NCBI GenBank assembly: GCA_016297165.1
Contig: JAEDHF010000014.1
Span: 1 to 21,722, forward strand
Origin: Oscillospiraceae bacterium
GTDB taxonomy: Bacteria; Bacillota; Clostridia; Oscillospirales; Ruminococcaceae
Direction of reading: 5' to 3'
DNA: 21,722 nucleotides
The translations under genes and the position numbers were made by a program. The notes beneath the pieces are model-generated. The model was given only the letters and a program-made list of their open reading frames with translations. It made no database searches and was not told where the DNA came from. Below are positions 1 to 7,562 of this stretch, piece by piece (the stretch's first letter is position 1; each line of letters begins with the position of its first letter).

Positions 1-1
1 A

Positions 2-592
2 AAGGGAAGCGGAATTGCAAAGGGTAGCGTTATCGTAAGCGGAACAGTAAACGATTCAGCAGGAAACATTCTTCTTACACATTCCAGCGGAAAAATAATC
101 GCCGATTTCACCGAAAAATTAGAGCTTTATATGCCCTTTACTACTATTGAAAAGGAAACAACAGGTAAAACCGAGACAGAAAAACAGCTTATGCTTTTCG
201 GTTTCAGCTTTCCACTTTACAGCGAGCAGGTTTCAAGGGAGAACAAGCTATGTCACGAAGAAATAGAAAGTTTCAGCTTTTTCGAAATGGAGCTGCCCTG
301 GAAAATGAAAACCTCGGTTTTTGAGGAATACCGTGAAATAACGGTAACAAGAACAGACAAGGACGTTATGCGGCTGCTTGAACAGCAGATTGAAATGTAC
401 TGTAACGATGTTTTTAAGGAATACGAGGTAAGGGATATAAGTAAGAATTACTATAGAGAAGAGAACGGGATTAAGTTAATTGCAGATATAACACTAAGAG
501 GCGAGATAGGAAAACAGCAGGTAATCTATGAAAAGAATTTGACAAACATAGAAAATAGTGATATAGTCGTTAATGAGAATGATAATACCTGA
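2..592 (+). CDS. yqfD: Sporulation protein YqfD family, C-terminal part (5' end outside window)
   Basis: The frame is open from base 2, so the gene begins before the window; the first in-window ATG at 131 is internal. About 196 residues are visible. They start with a glycine-rich beta segment (GIAKGSVIVSG) and continue through NILLTHSSGKIIADF to a charged C-terminal domain. This matches the C-terminal half of YqfD (SpoIV-associated, in Pfam the YqfD family), a membrane-anchored protein of about 400 residues. YqfD is found in spore formers and its biochemical role is unclear. The downstream hydrolase follows after 13 bases, and sigG further on fits a sporulation neighbourhood. The assignment rests on remembered family features and context, so the family is likely rather than certain. 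Confidence 0.7.
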   Translation, partial: KGSGIAKGSVIVSGTVNDSAGNILLTHSSGKIIADFTEKLELYMPFTTIEKETTGKTETEKQLMLFGFSFPLYSEQVSRENKLCHEEIESFSFFEMELPWKMKTSVFEEYREITVTRTDKDVMRLLEQQIEMYCNDVFKEYEVRDISKNYYREENGIKLIADITLRGEIGKQQVIYEKNLTNIENSDIVVNENDNT

Positions 593-605
593 GGGGCAGT
601 AAGCT

Positions 606-1502
606 ATGAAAAAGATAATAATTGCTTTATCCGCTTTGATAAGCGTTTTTTCCGCTATCGCAGTAATACTTTACCGCATTTTTCTTCGGACCGATATAGA
701 AAAATTCCCCGGACGGCTTGAACCCGATGATGAAAAATGGCTGAAACATAGTAATAAGAAGGATATATATATTACCTCGCATGACGGACTTTTTCTTCAC
801 GGAATACTGCTTGAAAATGATAAAATGGATACCGATAAATGGGTAATCGCCATCCATGGCTACGACGGACGAGCAGACTATATGACAGGCTACGGAAGGA
901 AGTTTCTTGAAATGGGCTATAACGTTCTTATGCCCGATTTAAGAGGCTTCGGTCTTAGCGAGGGTAAAGAAATCGGTATGGGTCAGCTTGAAAAATATGA
1001 TATTATGCGCTGGATAAATAAGCTGGTTGACGAGTATTCTGCCGATAAAATCGTTCTGTTCGGAATTTCTATGGGAGCAGCTACAGTTATGTTAACAGCA
1101 GGAGAAAGCCTTCCCGAAAATGTAAAATGCGTAATAGAGGACGCAGGCTATAGCTCTGTAAGGGAGGAGTTCGAGCACAATATAAGAAGAATTGTTCATA
1201 TTCCTCCATATCCTACCCTATGGATAATAGACTTAATAACAAGATTCAGGCATAAATGGAGCGTATTAAGAGACGCCGACTGTATAAATGCGGTAAAAAA
1301 GGGCAGTTTGCCGATACTGTTTATTCATGGCAGCTGTGATGATTTCGTGCCCTTCGAAATGCACGACAAGCTTTATGAGGCTTCGGGCTCAGAAATAAAG
1401 GATAAGCTTGTTGTATATGGAGCAAGGCATATTGAAAGCGTAGCGGTTGACCCTGAACTGTATTGGGGTAAGATTACGGAATTTCTTGATAGGGTTGTGT
1501 GA
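606..1502 (+). CDS. Membrane-anchored alpha/beta hydrolase
   Basis: This is a 298-residue serine hydrolase of the alpha/beta fold (YqkD/BAAT-like peptidase S9 group). Residues about 3-26 form one hydrophobic N-terminal segment, an uncleaved anchor or signal peptide, so the catalytic domain probably lies outside the membrane. The oxyanion-side motif HGYDGRAD is at 84-91 and the nucleophile elbow GISMG at 153-157 gives Ser155. Asp245 or Asp246 (HGSCDDFVP) and His275 (ARHIES) complete a plausible catalytic triad. GAGGGG-like bases lie about 9 nt before the ATG. The gene sits 13 bases after yqfD and is probably cotranscribed with it. The substrate cannot be read from the sequence; an esterase or peptidase role is possible. 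Confidence 0.85.
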   Translation: MKKIIIALSALISVFSAIAVILYRIFLRTDIEKFPGRLEPDDEKWLKHSNKKDIYITSHDGLFLHGILLENDKMDTDKWVIAIHGYDGRADYMTGYGRKFLEMGYNVLMPDLRGFGLSEGKEIGMGQLEKYDIMRWINKLVDEYSADKIVLFGISMGAATVMLTAGESLPENVKCVIEDAGYSSVREEFEHNIRRIVHIPPYPTLWIIDLITRFRHKWSVLRDADCINAVKKGSLPILFIHGSCDDFVPFEMHDKLYEASGSEIKDKLVVYGARHIESVAVDPELYWGKITEFLDRVV

Positions 1503-1594
1503 AAATAGAATGGGTATTTTTATGAATTTATAAATCTCGATTTAAATCTATTTTACTATTATTTTCCACCCAAAAAACAGAATATAAAAAAAGC

Positions 1595-1645
1595 AAATGC
1601 CAATACTTAACCTGTAATCATTTTACGGGGAGTGTTGGCATTTTG
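1595..1645 (+). promoter_or_regulatory. Leader hairpin covering the sigG ribosome site and TTG start
   Basis: The outer arms are 1595-1607 and 1631-1643: 13 consecutive pairs, one of them a G-U wobble. After a small internal loop (1608-1610 opposite 1630), a second 7-bp helix follows (1611-1617 with 1623-1629, one wobble), closed by a 5-base loop. The likely Shine-Dalgarno GGGGAG (1627-1632) and the first base of the TTG start codon (1643) lie in the 3' arms, so folding should block ribosome entry. A conserved hairpin that occludes the ribosome site and dampens translation is reported for Bacillus subtilis sigG; this looks like the counterpart. No U-run follows, so it is not a terminator. Confidence 0.8.
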
Positions 1646-2413
1646 TATTACGGAAAAGTCGAGATAAGTGGGATAAATACATCAAAGCTGAAGGTGCTTA
1701 AGGAAAGCGAAAAAATGGAGCTTCTTAAGAAAATTGCGGAAGGAGATATGAAAGCGAGAGAGGAGCTCATTAACGGAAATTTAAGGCTTGTTCTAAGCGT
1801 TATACAGAAGTTTTCGGGCAGGGGAGAGAATCCCGATGATTTATTCCAGGTAGGCTGTATAGGGCTTATTAAGGCAATAGATAACTTCTCTCTCGACTTC
1901 GGCGTTAAGTTTTCTACCTATGCGGTTCCTATGATTTTAGGAGAGCTTAAGCGATTTCTAAGAGATGGAAGTCAGATAAGGGTGAGCCGCTCTCTTAGAG
2001 ATATTGCTTATAAGGCTATGAAGGCGAAGGAAAAGCTTATCGGCGAAATGAACAGGGAGCCGACTATCGAGGAAATCTCAAAGGAAATAGGTGTAAAACG
2101 TGAAGAGGTTGTTATCGCCTTAGAAGCAATAAGCGAGCCTATTTCTCTTTATGAGCCCGTCTTTTCCGATGCAGGTGACACAATTTACGTTCTTGACCAG
2201 ATTGGTGATAATAACGATGATACAAACTGGCTGAATGAAATAGCTCTTAAGGATGCAATAACAAACCTTGGTGACAGGGAAAAAAGAATCCTCAACCTGC
2301 GCTTTTTTCAGGGAAAAACTCAGGTTGAGGTAGCCGAAGAAATAGGAATAAGTCAGGCTCAGGTTTCACGTCTCGAAAAAGGCGCATTAAATAAAATCAA
2401 GAGCCAGTTATAA
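1643..2413 (+). CDS. sigG: RNA polymerase sporulation sigma factor G
   Basis: This sigma factor directs late forespore gene expression. The 256 residues match the SigG pattern from the first residues: KVEISGINTSKL parallels the Bacillus KVEICGVDTSKL, which fixes the start at TTG 1643 because no in-frame ATG occurs before residue 25. Region 2 spans about 45-115 (GNLRLVLSVIQKF, DDLFQVGCIGLIKAIDNF, KFSTYAVPMI). Region 3 spans about 116-180, and the region 4 helix-turn-helix 222-248 contains QGKTQVEVAEEIGISQAQVS. The gene stands apart from spoIIGA-sigE, the usual neighbours in Bacillus; those genes are not in the window. Expression is probably limited by the TTG start and the leader hairpin. No convincing sigma-F or sigma-G promoter was recognised upstream. 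Confidence 0.95.
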   Translation: MYYGKVEISGINTSKLKVLKESEKMELLKKIAEGDMKAREELINGNLRLVLSVIQKFSGRGENPDDLFQVGCIGLIKAIDNFSLDFGVKFSTYAVPMILGELKRFLRDGSQIRVSRSLRDIAYKAMKAKEKLIGEMNREPTIEEISKEIGVKREEVVIALEAISEPISLYEPVFSDAGDTIYVLDQIGDNNDDTNWLNEIALKDAITNLGDREKRILNLRFFQGKTQVEVAEEIGISQAQVSRLEKGALNKIKSQL

Positions 2414-2422
2414 TAGTACCGA

Positions 2423-3055
2423 TTAAAGCTTAAGCTTTAAAAATGCTTCCTTAAGCTCGGAGGCGGCAAGTTTAGGGTCATCTGCCTTCATAATTGCTGA
2501 AACGGCGCATATTCCGTCAATACCGCTGTTTTCAAGGACGAAGATATTATCCTTGTTCAGTCCGCCGATAGCGTTCACCTTTATCGGTACTGCCTTCACA
2601 ATTTCCTTAAGGGTATCTACGCTTGTGAGAACAGTCTTAACCTTTGTGGTGGTAGGGTAGATTGCGCCAACGCCAAGGTAATCTGCACCCTGCTCATAGG
2701 CTTCGATAGCCTGGGGAACTGTTTTTGCGGTAGCACCTACGATTTTCTCGTCACCCATAAGCTTTCTTGCTGTTCTTACGGGCATATCCGACTGACCCAC
2801 ATGGACGCCTTCTGCGTTTATGGCGAGTGCAACATCAACTCTGTCGTCGATAATCAGAGGGATATCATATCTTAGAGTTATCTCGTGTGTTTTTTCGGCA
2901 AGAGAAATATATTCACGGGTAGTCCTGTCCTTTTCACGAAGCTGTATAAGGGTTACTCCGCCCTTACAGGCTTCTTCTACACGCCTCAGGAATTCCTCTT
3001 CCGTGTATGGCGTGCTGTCTGTGATGAAATACATTGTTGTATCAAGCTTTTTCAT
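2423..3055 (-). CDS. thiE: Thiamine-phosphate synthase
   Basis: ThiE joins the pyrimidine pyrophosphate (HMP-PP) to the thiazole phosphate to form thiamine monophosphate, the last joining step of the pathway. The 210-residue TIM-barrel protein has family motifs in order: TLIQLREKD near residue 35, HVGQSDMP near 86, GAIYPTTTK near 128 and AIGGL near 163. The family-typical GxS/T step appears as GATAK. It is the last gene of the thi operon: its AGGAG ribosome site overlaps the thiH stop codon (TAGGAG) with 8 bases between the genes. It converges with sigG, leaving only 9 bases between the stop codons. Length and motifs are normal. Confidence 0.95.
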   Translation of the reverse strand: MKKLDTTMYFITDSTPYTEEEFLRRVEEACKGGVTLIQLREKDRTTREYISLAEKTHEITLRYDIPLIIDDRVDVALAINAEGVHVGQSDMPVRTARKLMGDEKIVGATAKTVPQAIEAYEQGADYLGVGAIYPTTTKVKTVLTSVDTLKEIVKAVPIKVNAIGGLNKDNIFVLENSGIDGICAVSAIMKADDPKLAASELKEAFLKLKL

Positions 3056-3063
3056 ATTATCTC

Positions 3064-4317
3064 CTATACATAAAGGTAATCGTTAAGAACAGGCTGTAAG
3101 CCCTCTGCGGCGATATCGTCGTACATTTTATCGAAGCTTCTTCCGTCGTTGATTTCGAACTGTTCATCGCCCTTATCGCCTTCGGTTTCCTTGCCGTTAT
3201 ATTTACTCTCGTGGTCGCCGATGCCCGTTGAAACGCCTGCGGAAACCTTAGTAGCTGCGATTTTTACAATACCGTTCCTGAAGCTTTCGCTTTCACGGGA
3301 GGAAACGGTAATACCAACAAATGGAAGGAAAATACGATAAGCGCAAAGAACCTGACAAAGCTGTTTTTCGTGAACGTCAAGAGGATTTATCTTATCGTTG
3401 TTTATAATCGGTCTTAATCTCGGGCAGGATAAGGAGAGCTCCGCATAAGGATATTTACGCTGTATATTATAAGCGTGAAGGGCTGTCGCAAGAGCGTCCT
3501 TTCTGAAATCCGAAAGACCTAAAAGGGCAGAGAAAGCAACGCCTCTCATACCGCCCATAAGCGCACGTTCCTGTGCTTCAAAGCGATAGGGGAAAACGCG
3601 CTTGTGACCGAGGAGATGAAGCTGTTCATATCTGTCAGAATCATAGGTTTCCTGGAATACTGTTACATAATCTGCGCCGCATTCATGCAGGTATTTGTAT
3701 TCATCAACATTTACGGGATATATTTCGAGACCCACCATCCGGAAATATTTCCGTGCAAGCTTACAGGCTTCTCCGATATACTCTACATTACTATGAGTTC
3801 TGCTTTCGCCTGTAAGGATAAGTATTTCCTCCATACCTGAATCTGCGATGATTTTCATTTCGTGTTCAATCTGCTCCATATTGAGCTTCATTCTGCTTAT
3901 ATTGTTATAACAGTTAAAGCCGCAGTAAACGCAGTAGTTCTCACAATAATTCGCAATATAAAGAGGGGTAAATAGATATACCGTATTTCCGAAATGCTTG
4001 CTTGTTTCGAGCTTTGCGCGAGCCGCCATTTCCTCTAAAAAGGGTTCTGCGGCTGGAGATAAAAGCGCTTTCAGGTCTTCTATAGAGCAGTTTTCATGCT
4101 GAAGAGCAGCCTTTACATCTTTCGCAGTATAACGGGAATAGTCGTAGCTTTCTACTTCCGATAAAACCTTTTCCATAATATCGGAATCAATATGCTCCAT
4201 TCCGTTCATATATTCCATGTGATTTGTGCGGCAGGAGGGTTCGTTCTCTAAATTGTGCTTTTTTTCGAGAGCGGCAGGAGAAAGATGATTTCCATCAACA
4301 AAAAATCTGTTATCCAT
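3064..4317 (-). CDS. thiH: 2-iminoacetate synthase (radical SAM)
   Basis: ThiH cleaves tyrosine to dehydroglycine (2-iminoacetate) and p-cresol, supplying the C2-N unit of the thiazole ring. It is the anaerobic alternative to glycine oxidase ThiO. With the start at ATG 4317 the protein has 417 residues. The radical-SAM cluster motif CENYCVYC (C-x3-C-x2-C) is at Cys125, Cys129 and Cys132, followed by GFNCYNN. The conserved segments ILTGESRTHSNVEYI and VFQETYDSDRYEQLH are also present. An upstream in-frame TTG at 4329 would overlap the thiG stop. The ATG is preferred because GAGGTG lies 6 bases before it. Function needs the ThiG and ThiS partners, encoded just upstream. Confidence 0.95.
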   Translation of the reverse strand: MDNRFFVDGNHLSPAALEKKHNLENEPSCRTNHMEYMNGMEHIDSDIMEKVLSEVESYDYSRYTAKDVKAALQHENCSIEDLKALLSPAAEPFLEEMAARAKLETSKHFGNTVYLFTPLYIANYCENYCVYCGFNCYNNISRMKLNMEQIEHEMKIIADSGMEEILILTGESRTHSNVEYIGEACKLARKYFRMVGLEIYPVNVDEYKYLHECGADYVTVFQETYDSDRYEQLHLLGHKRVFPYRFEAQERALMGGMRGVAFSALLGLSDFRKDALATALHAYNIQRKYPYAELSLSCPRLRPIINNDKINPLDVHEKQLCQVLCAYRIFLPFVGITVSSRESESFRNGIVKIAATKVSAGVSTGIGDHESKYNGKETEGDKGDEQFEINDGRSFDKMYDDIAAEGLQPVLNDYLYV

Positions 4318-4325
4318 ACTGCACC

Positions 4326-5096
4326 TCAATCACGAAGAAAACCTGTAAGAGGGTCGGAAGCGGAAGCTCCGCGGGTGAGAACACGTCCAAGTCCCGACAG
4401 ATAAGCTTTTCTTCCTGCTTCTATCGCCTGACGGAATGCCGCCGCCATAAGTGGCAAGTCTCCTGCGGTAGCGAGAGCTGTATTTGCCATAATTGCCGCA
4501 GCGCCCATTTCCATAGCCTCACAAGCCTGAGAAGGTCTGCCTATTCCTGCGTCAACAATTATCGGAAGGTCGATTTCGTCAATAAGAATACGTATGAAAT
4601 CCTTTGTAGCGAGCCCCTTATTTGAGCCGATTGGAGAAGCGAGGGGCATAACTGCAGCTGCGCCTGCGTTTACGAGATCTCTTGCAACATTCAGGTCTGG
4701 GTACATATAGGGAAGAACTACGAAGCCTTCTTTTGCGAGAATTTCTGTTGCCTTTATTGTTTCCTGATTGTCGGGGAGAAGATATTTTGCGTCTCTCATT
4801 ATTTCAATCTTTACAAAATCTCCGCAGCCAAGCTCTCTTGCAAGTCTTGCTATTCTGATTGCTTCTTCTGCATTTCTTGCACCCGAGGTATTCGGAAGAA
4901 GAGTAACGCCCTTCGGGATAAAGTCCAGGATATTCTCCTGCTCTTTTGTATTTGCACGGCGAACGGCAAGAGTAATGATTTCTGCTCCTGCGTCCTTTAC
5001 CGCTGCTTCAATAAGGTTAAGGGAATATTTTCCCGAGCCTAAGATAAAGCGAGAACTGAATTCTTTTCCGCCTATAATCAAATTGTCGTCTTTCAT
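4326..5096 (-). CDS. thiG: Thiazole synthase
   Basis: ThiG builds the thiazole phosphate from 1-deoxyxylulose 5-phosphate, dehydroglycine from ThiH and sulfur carried as thiocarboxylate on ThiS. The 256-residue barrel protein begins with the typical IGGKEFSSRFILGSGKY. The Schiff-base lysine is probably Lys96 in DFVKIEI. VMPLASPIGSNKGL and VDAGIGRPSQACEAMEMG mark the phosphate-binding end. The stop codon lies 9 bases before the thiH ATG, and the gene starts 13 bases after thiF behind an AGGAAGGA ribosome site. Length and motifs are normal for the family. Confidence 0.96.
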   Translation of the reverse strand: MKDDNLIIGGKEFSSRFILGSGKYSLNLIEAAVKDAGAEIITLAVRRANTKEQENILDFIPKGVTLLPNTSGARNAEEAIRIARLARELGCGDFVKIEIMRDAKYLLPDNQETIKATEILAKEGFVVLPYMYPDLNVARDLVNAGAAAVMPLASPIGSNKGLATKDFIRILIDEIDLPIIVDAGIGRPSQACEAMEMGAAAIMANTALATAGDLPLMAAAFRQAIEAGRKAYLSGLGRVLTRGASASDPLTGFLRD

Positions 5097-5109
5097 TATT
5101 TTATCCTTC

Positions 5110-5745
5110 CTATTCGCTGAATTCTCCTGCGAGAATTCTTAAGACTGTAGTAGCCTGATGGGCTGCACAGAGCATAACTCTCGGCGCAAAAAGCGTTCCG
5201 TCCACAGAAACATCGCTTTCGCCGTCTCCGCAGATATACAGCCTTTTTGTGATTTTTCTTGTTTGTATTTTATTCGGCGAATGCAGACCCGACATACCTG
5301 AAGCTGAAACAATGTATTTATCGGGATAGTTTTCCGTAACTGTATTTACAAGCATAGCCTTACATTCGGGATTATCGAAGCATTCGCATATTATTTCAGC
5401 CTCTCTGAGCAGAGATATGCAGTTTTCTTCATTAAGCTTAACATTATATCCCTCTGTTTCGCAGTAGGGAGCAAAACACTTTATGTTATCCTTCATAGCC
5501 TCGGTTTTCATCATTCCAAGCTGTGAGATACTGTACTGCTGACGGTTGATATTCGATAAATCCACCTTATCAAAGTCAATAAGCAAGAGCCTGCCAATCC
5601 CGGAACGGGCGAGAGAGATTGCCACGTTAGAACCAAGACCGCCAAGACCGCATACTGCAATCGTAGTTTCAGACAGCTTCTTCTGTAATGATACTCCATG
5701 CCTTGCTGCAAGACTATTGAAAAGCTCTTCCTTAGTAGGTATCAT
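5110..5745 (-). CDS. thiF: Sulfur carrier protein ThiS adenylyltransferase
   Basis: ThiF adenylates the C-terminal glycine of ThiS so that it can accept sulfur. It is an E1-like Rossmann protein of 211 residues when started at ATG 5745. The nucleotide loop GLGGLGSN is at 33-40, followed by LLLIDFDKVDLSNINRQQY, the usual acidic and arginine contacts. It belongs to the short clostridial ThiF type; I see no paired CxxC zinc ligands like those of the longer E. coli ThiF. An upstream in-frame TTG at 5763 would overlap thiS by 17 bases. The ATG, one base after the thiS stop TGA, is preferred and suggests translational coupling. Confidence 0.92.
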   Translation of the reverse strand: MIPTKEELFNSLAARHGVSLQKKLSETTIAVCGLGGLGSNVAISLARSGIGRLLLIDFDKVDLSNINRQQYSISQLGMMKTEAMKDNIKCFAPYCETEGYNVKLNEENCISLLREAEIICECFDNPECKAMLVNTVTENYPDKYIVSASGMSGLHSPNKIQTRKITKRLYICGDGESDVSVDGTLFAPRVMLCAAHQATTVLRILAGEFSE

Positions 5746-5746
5746 A

Positions 5747-5941
5747 TCAGCCGCCCCCGACAAAACTTACTATTTCAACACTGTCGCCATCACAGAGGGT
5801 AACATTATTATATGTTGCTTTCGGAACGATTTCGCCGTTTCGCTCAACCGCAATACGTTTCGGGTCATAATCAGTTTTTTTCAGATACTCTTCGATAGTC
5901 ATACCTGCCGCGTTTTCATCACGACCGTTGATTTTTACCAT
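5747..5941 (-). CDS. thiS: Sulfur carrier protein
   Basis: ThiS is a small ubiquitin-like carrier (64 residues) whose C-terminal Gly-Gly is adenylated by ThiF and converted to a thiocarboxylate, the sulfur source for ThiG. The sequence ends in DSVEIVSFVGGG, with the required terminal glycines, and has the family features IAVERNGEIVPK and the hydrophobic beta-grasp pattern. It lies 9 bases after thiC and 1 base before thiF. The short length is normal for the family. Confidence 0.95.
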   Translation of the reverse strand: MVKINGRDENAAGMTIEEYLKKTDYDPKRIAVERNGEIVPKATYNNVTLCDGDSVEIVSFVGGG

Positions 5942-5950
5942 TTTAACACC

Positions 5951-7249
5951 TCACAGAATATCTATATATTCGCCGTTAAGAGCCTTATTCATACTTCTGA
6001 CTGCGCAGAATTTACCGCACATAGAACAGCTTTCTTCAATTTCGGGCTTTCTGTCGTCTCTGATTTTCTTTGCAGTCTCTGGGTCTATAGAGCATTCCCA
6101 CTGCTTGTCCCAGTCAAAGTTTCTGCGTGCATCAGCCATTTTATCGTCAATATCCCTTGCATGGGGAACGTGCTTAGCAATATCAGCGGCGTGTGCAGCG
6201 ATTTTTGAAGCAATTATGCCCTGTTTAACATCGTCAACGTTGGGTAATGCAAGATGCTCGGCAGGGGTAACGTAGCAAAGGAATGCCGCTCCCGAAGCGG
6301 CTGCAACAGCTCCGCCAATAGCGGAGGTGATATGGTCGTAGCCGGGCGCAATATCGGTAACAAGAGGTCCTAAAACATAGAAGGGTGCACCCATACAGAT
6401 AGTCTGCTGGAGCTTCATATTTGCTTCGATCTGGTCGAGAGGCATATGGCCGGGACCTTCTATCATAACCTGTACGTCCTTTTCCCATGCTCTCTTCGTA
6501 AGCTCGCCCAGTCTTACGAGCTCCTCAATCTGACAAACATCGCTGGCGTCAGCGAGACAGCCGGGACGGCAAGCGTCACCGAGAGAAATTGTAACGTCGT
6601 ATTCACGGCAGATATCAAGAATCTCATCGTAATATTCATAGAAGGGATTTTCGTTTCCTGTCATACTCATCCAGGCGAAAACGAGGGAGCCGCCTCTTGA
6701 AACTATATTCATCTTACGCTTATGGTTCTTTATCTGTTCGATAGTTTTTCTTGTAATACCACAGTGAAGTGTTACGAAATCCACGCCATCCTCAGCATGG
6801 AGACGAACGACATCAATAAAATCCTTTGCGGTAAGGGTAGCGAGGTCACGCTGATAATGAATAACGCTGTCATACACGGGAACTGTTCCTATCATAGAGG
6901 GGCATTCTTCAACAAGCTTTTTTCTGAATGGCTGTGTGTTTCCGTGAGATGATAAGTCCATAATTGCTTCGGCGCCCATATTTACTGCCGCCATAACCTT
7001 TTCCATTTCGATATTATAGTCCTTGCAGTCTCTTGAAACGCCGAGATTAACGTTGATTTTTGTCCTGAGCATTGAACCCACGCCGTTAGGCTCTATGCAC
7101 TTATGAAGTCTGTTGGCGCAGATAGCAACCTGTCCTTTAGCTACGAGGTCGCGTATTTCCTCGGGAGTACGATACTCTTTCTTTGCAACAGCCTCCATTT
7201 CCTTTGTAATTATTCCTTTTCTGGCTGCTTCCATTTGTGTCTTATACAT
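5951..7249 (-). CDS. thiC: Phosphomethylpyrimidine synthase (radical SAM)
   Basis: ThiC rearranges aminoimidazole ribotide to hydroxymethylpyrimidine phosphate, the pyrimidine half of thiamine. The 432-residue protein shows NVNLGVSRDCKDYN, MDLSSHG, VDFVTLHCGITR, SLGDACRPGCLADA, EGPGHMPLDQI and GPLVTDIAPGYDHI, all ThiC hallmarks. The C-terminal 4Fe-4S motif is CSMCGKFC at 408-415, spaced C-x2-C-x3-C. That is one residue shorter than the C-x2-C-x4-C of the E. coli enzyme, as I remember it for the shorter anaerobe-type ThiC group. It lacks the long N-terminal extension of the proteobacterial enzyme. It is first in the operon, behind an AGGAGG site and a TPP riboswitch with terminator. Confidence 0.96.
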   Translation of the reverse strand: MYKTQMEAARKGIITKEMEAVAKKEYRTPEEIRDLVAKGQVAICANRLHKCIEPNGVGSMLRTKINVNLGVSRDCKDYNIEMEKVMAAVNMGAEAIMDLSSHGNTQPFRKKLVEECPSMIGTVPVYDSVIHYQRDLATLTAKDFIDVVRLHAEDGVDFVTLHCGITRKTIEQIKNHKRKMNIVSRGGSLVFAWMSMTGNENPFYEYYDEILDICREYDVTISLGDACRPGCLADASDVCQIEELVRLGELTKRAWEKDVQVMIEGPGHMPLDQIEANMKLQQTICMGAPFYVLGPLVTDIAPGYDHITSAIGGAVAAASGAAFLCYVTPAEHLALPNVDDVKQGIIASKIAAHAADIAKHVPHARDIDDKMADARRNFDWDKQWECSIDPETAKKIRDDRKPEIEESCSMCGKFCAVRSMNKALNGEYIDIL

Positions 7250-7266
7250 AGTTTTCCTCCTGATAT

Positions 7267-7306
7267 AAAAATAAAAACGGAAAGTTTCCGATTCGGTAAC
7301 TTCCCG
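7267..7306 (-). terminator. Riboswitch-controlled intrinsic terminator in the thiC leader
   Basis: In the transcribed (minus) sense the arms are CGGGAAGTT (7306-7298) and AACTTTCCG (7286-7278), 9 pairs including one G-U. An A-A mismatch follows, then a CCG-AAT-CGG inner hairpin. The run TTTTTATTTTT (7277-7267) comes directly after. It lies between the TPP aptamer and the thiC ribosome site, so it is the expression platform. The 5' arm (7300-7290) can alternatively pair with aptamer bases 7352-7342. Confidence 0.92.
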
Positions 7307-7324
7307 CGAAAATACATAGAATAA

Positions 7325-7408
7325 GCATCCCTACGTTGGCATTACCCAAATCAGGTTATCAGTCGAAGGTTATACCTTCCTCTCAGCCTGTAACACAAGC
7401 TCCCGTTT
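7325..7408 (-). promoter_or_regulatory. TPP riboswitch (THI box) aptamer
   Basis: In the minus sense the conserved TPP aptamer blocks appear in order: CGGGAGC, then AGGCTGAGA, a variable GAAGG/CCTTC hairpin, ACCTGATTTGGGTAATGCC and AACGTAGGGATGC. CTGAGA and ACCTGATxxGGxTAATxCC are the signature pyrimidine- and pyrophosphate-sensing sequences. Thiamine pyrophosphate binding should favour the downstream terminator and shut off the thiC-thiE operon. Confidence 0.96.
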
Positions 7409-7424
7409 CTTGAATTGTACACAT

Positions 7425-7453
7425 ATTATATCATAATTCCCGTAGAAATGCAA
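7425..7453 (-). promoter_or_regulatory. Promoter of the thi operon
   Basis: On the minus strand a perfect TATAAT (7430-7425) is preceded by TGA, forming an extended -10 (TGNTATAAT). A -35-like TTGCAT (7453-7448) lies exactly 17 bases upstream. The predicted start at about 7418 falls some 10 bases before the TPP aptamer, as expected for a riboswitch-led operon. The -35 matches sigma-A consensus at only three positions, but the extended -10 can compensate. Confidence 0.85.
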
Positions 7454-7562
7454 GAGTTTTTTAGGTCAATATCCAAAGCTTATGAATAGTTTTTGTATAT
7501 TGACATAATCGAAAAGACTGATGAATGCCACTTAAAAACCTTATCCATTTTGAAAAAATATA

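Noticed and set aside
1503..1594. Possible sigma-F or sigma-G promoter upstream of sigG
   Set aside because: GAATT- and GTATT-like -35 candidates occur, but none has a good -10 at 16-18 bases. Nothing was reported as a promoter.
2427..2440. AAAGCTTAAGCTTT palindrome at the sigG/thiE junction
   Set aside because: It lies in the last codons of thiE, is AT-rich with no real loop, and has only a short A/T run. It could act as a weak bidirectional terminator but is not convincing.
5546..6208. Plus-strand ORF of 220 codons opposite thiF, thiS and thiC
   Set aside because: It is antisense to three genes with complete motifs and has no recognisable domain of its own.
7500..7505. Perfect TTGACA on the plus strand upstream of ldhA
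   Set aside because: No -10-like hexamer occurs 16-18 bases downstream (the bases there read TGAATG/GAATGC/AATGCC).
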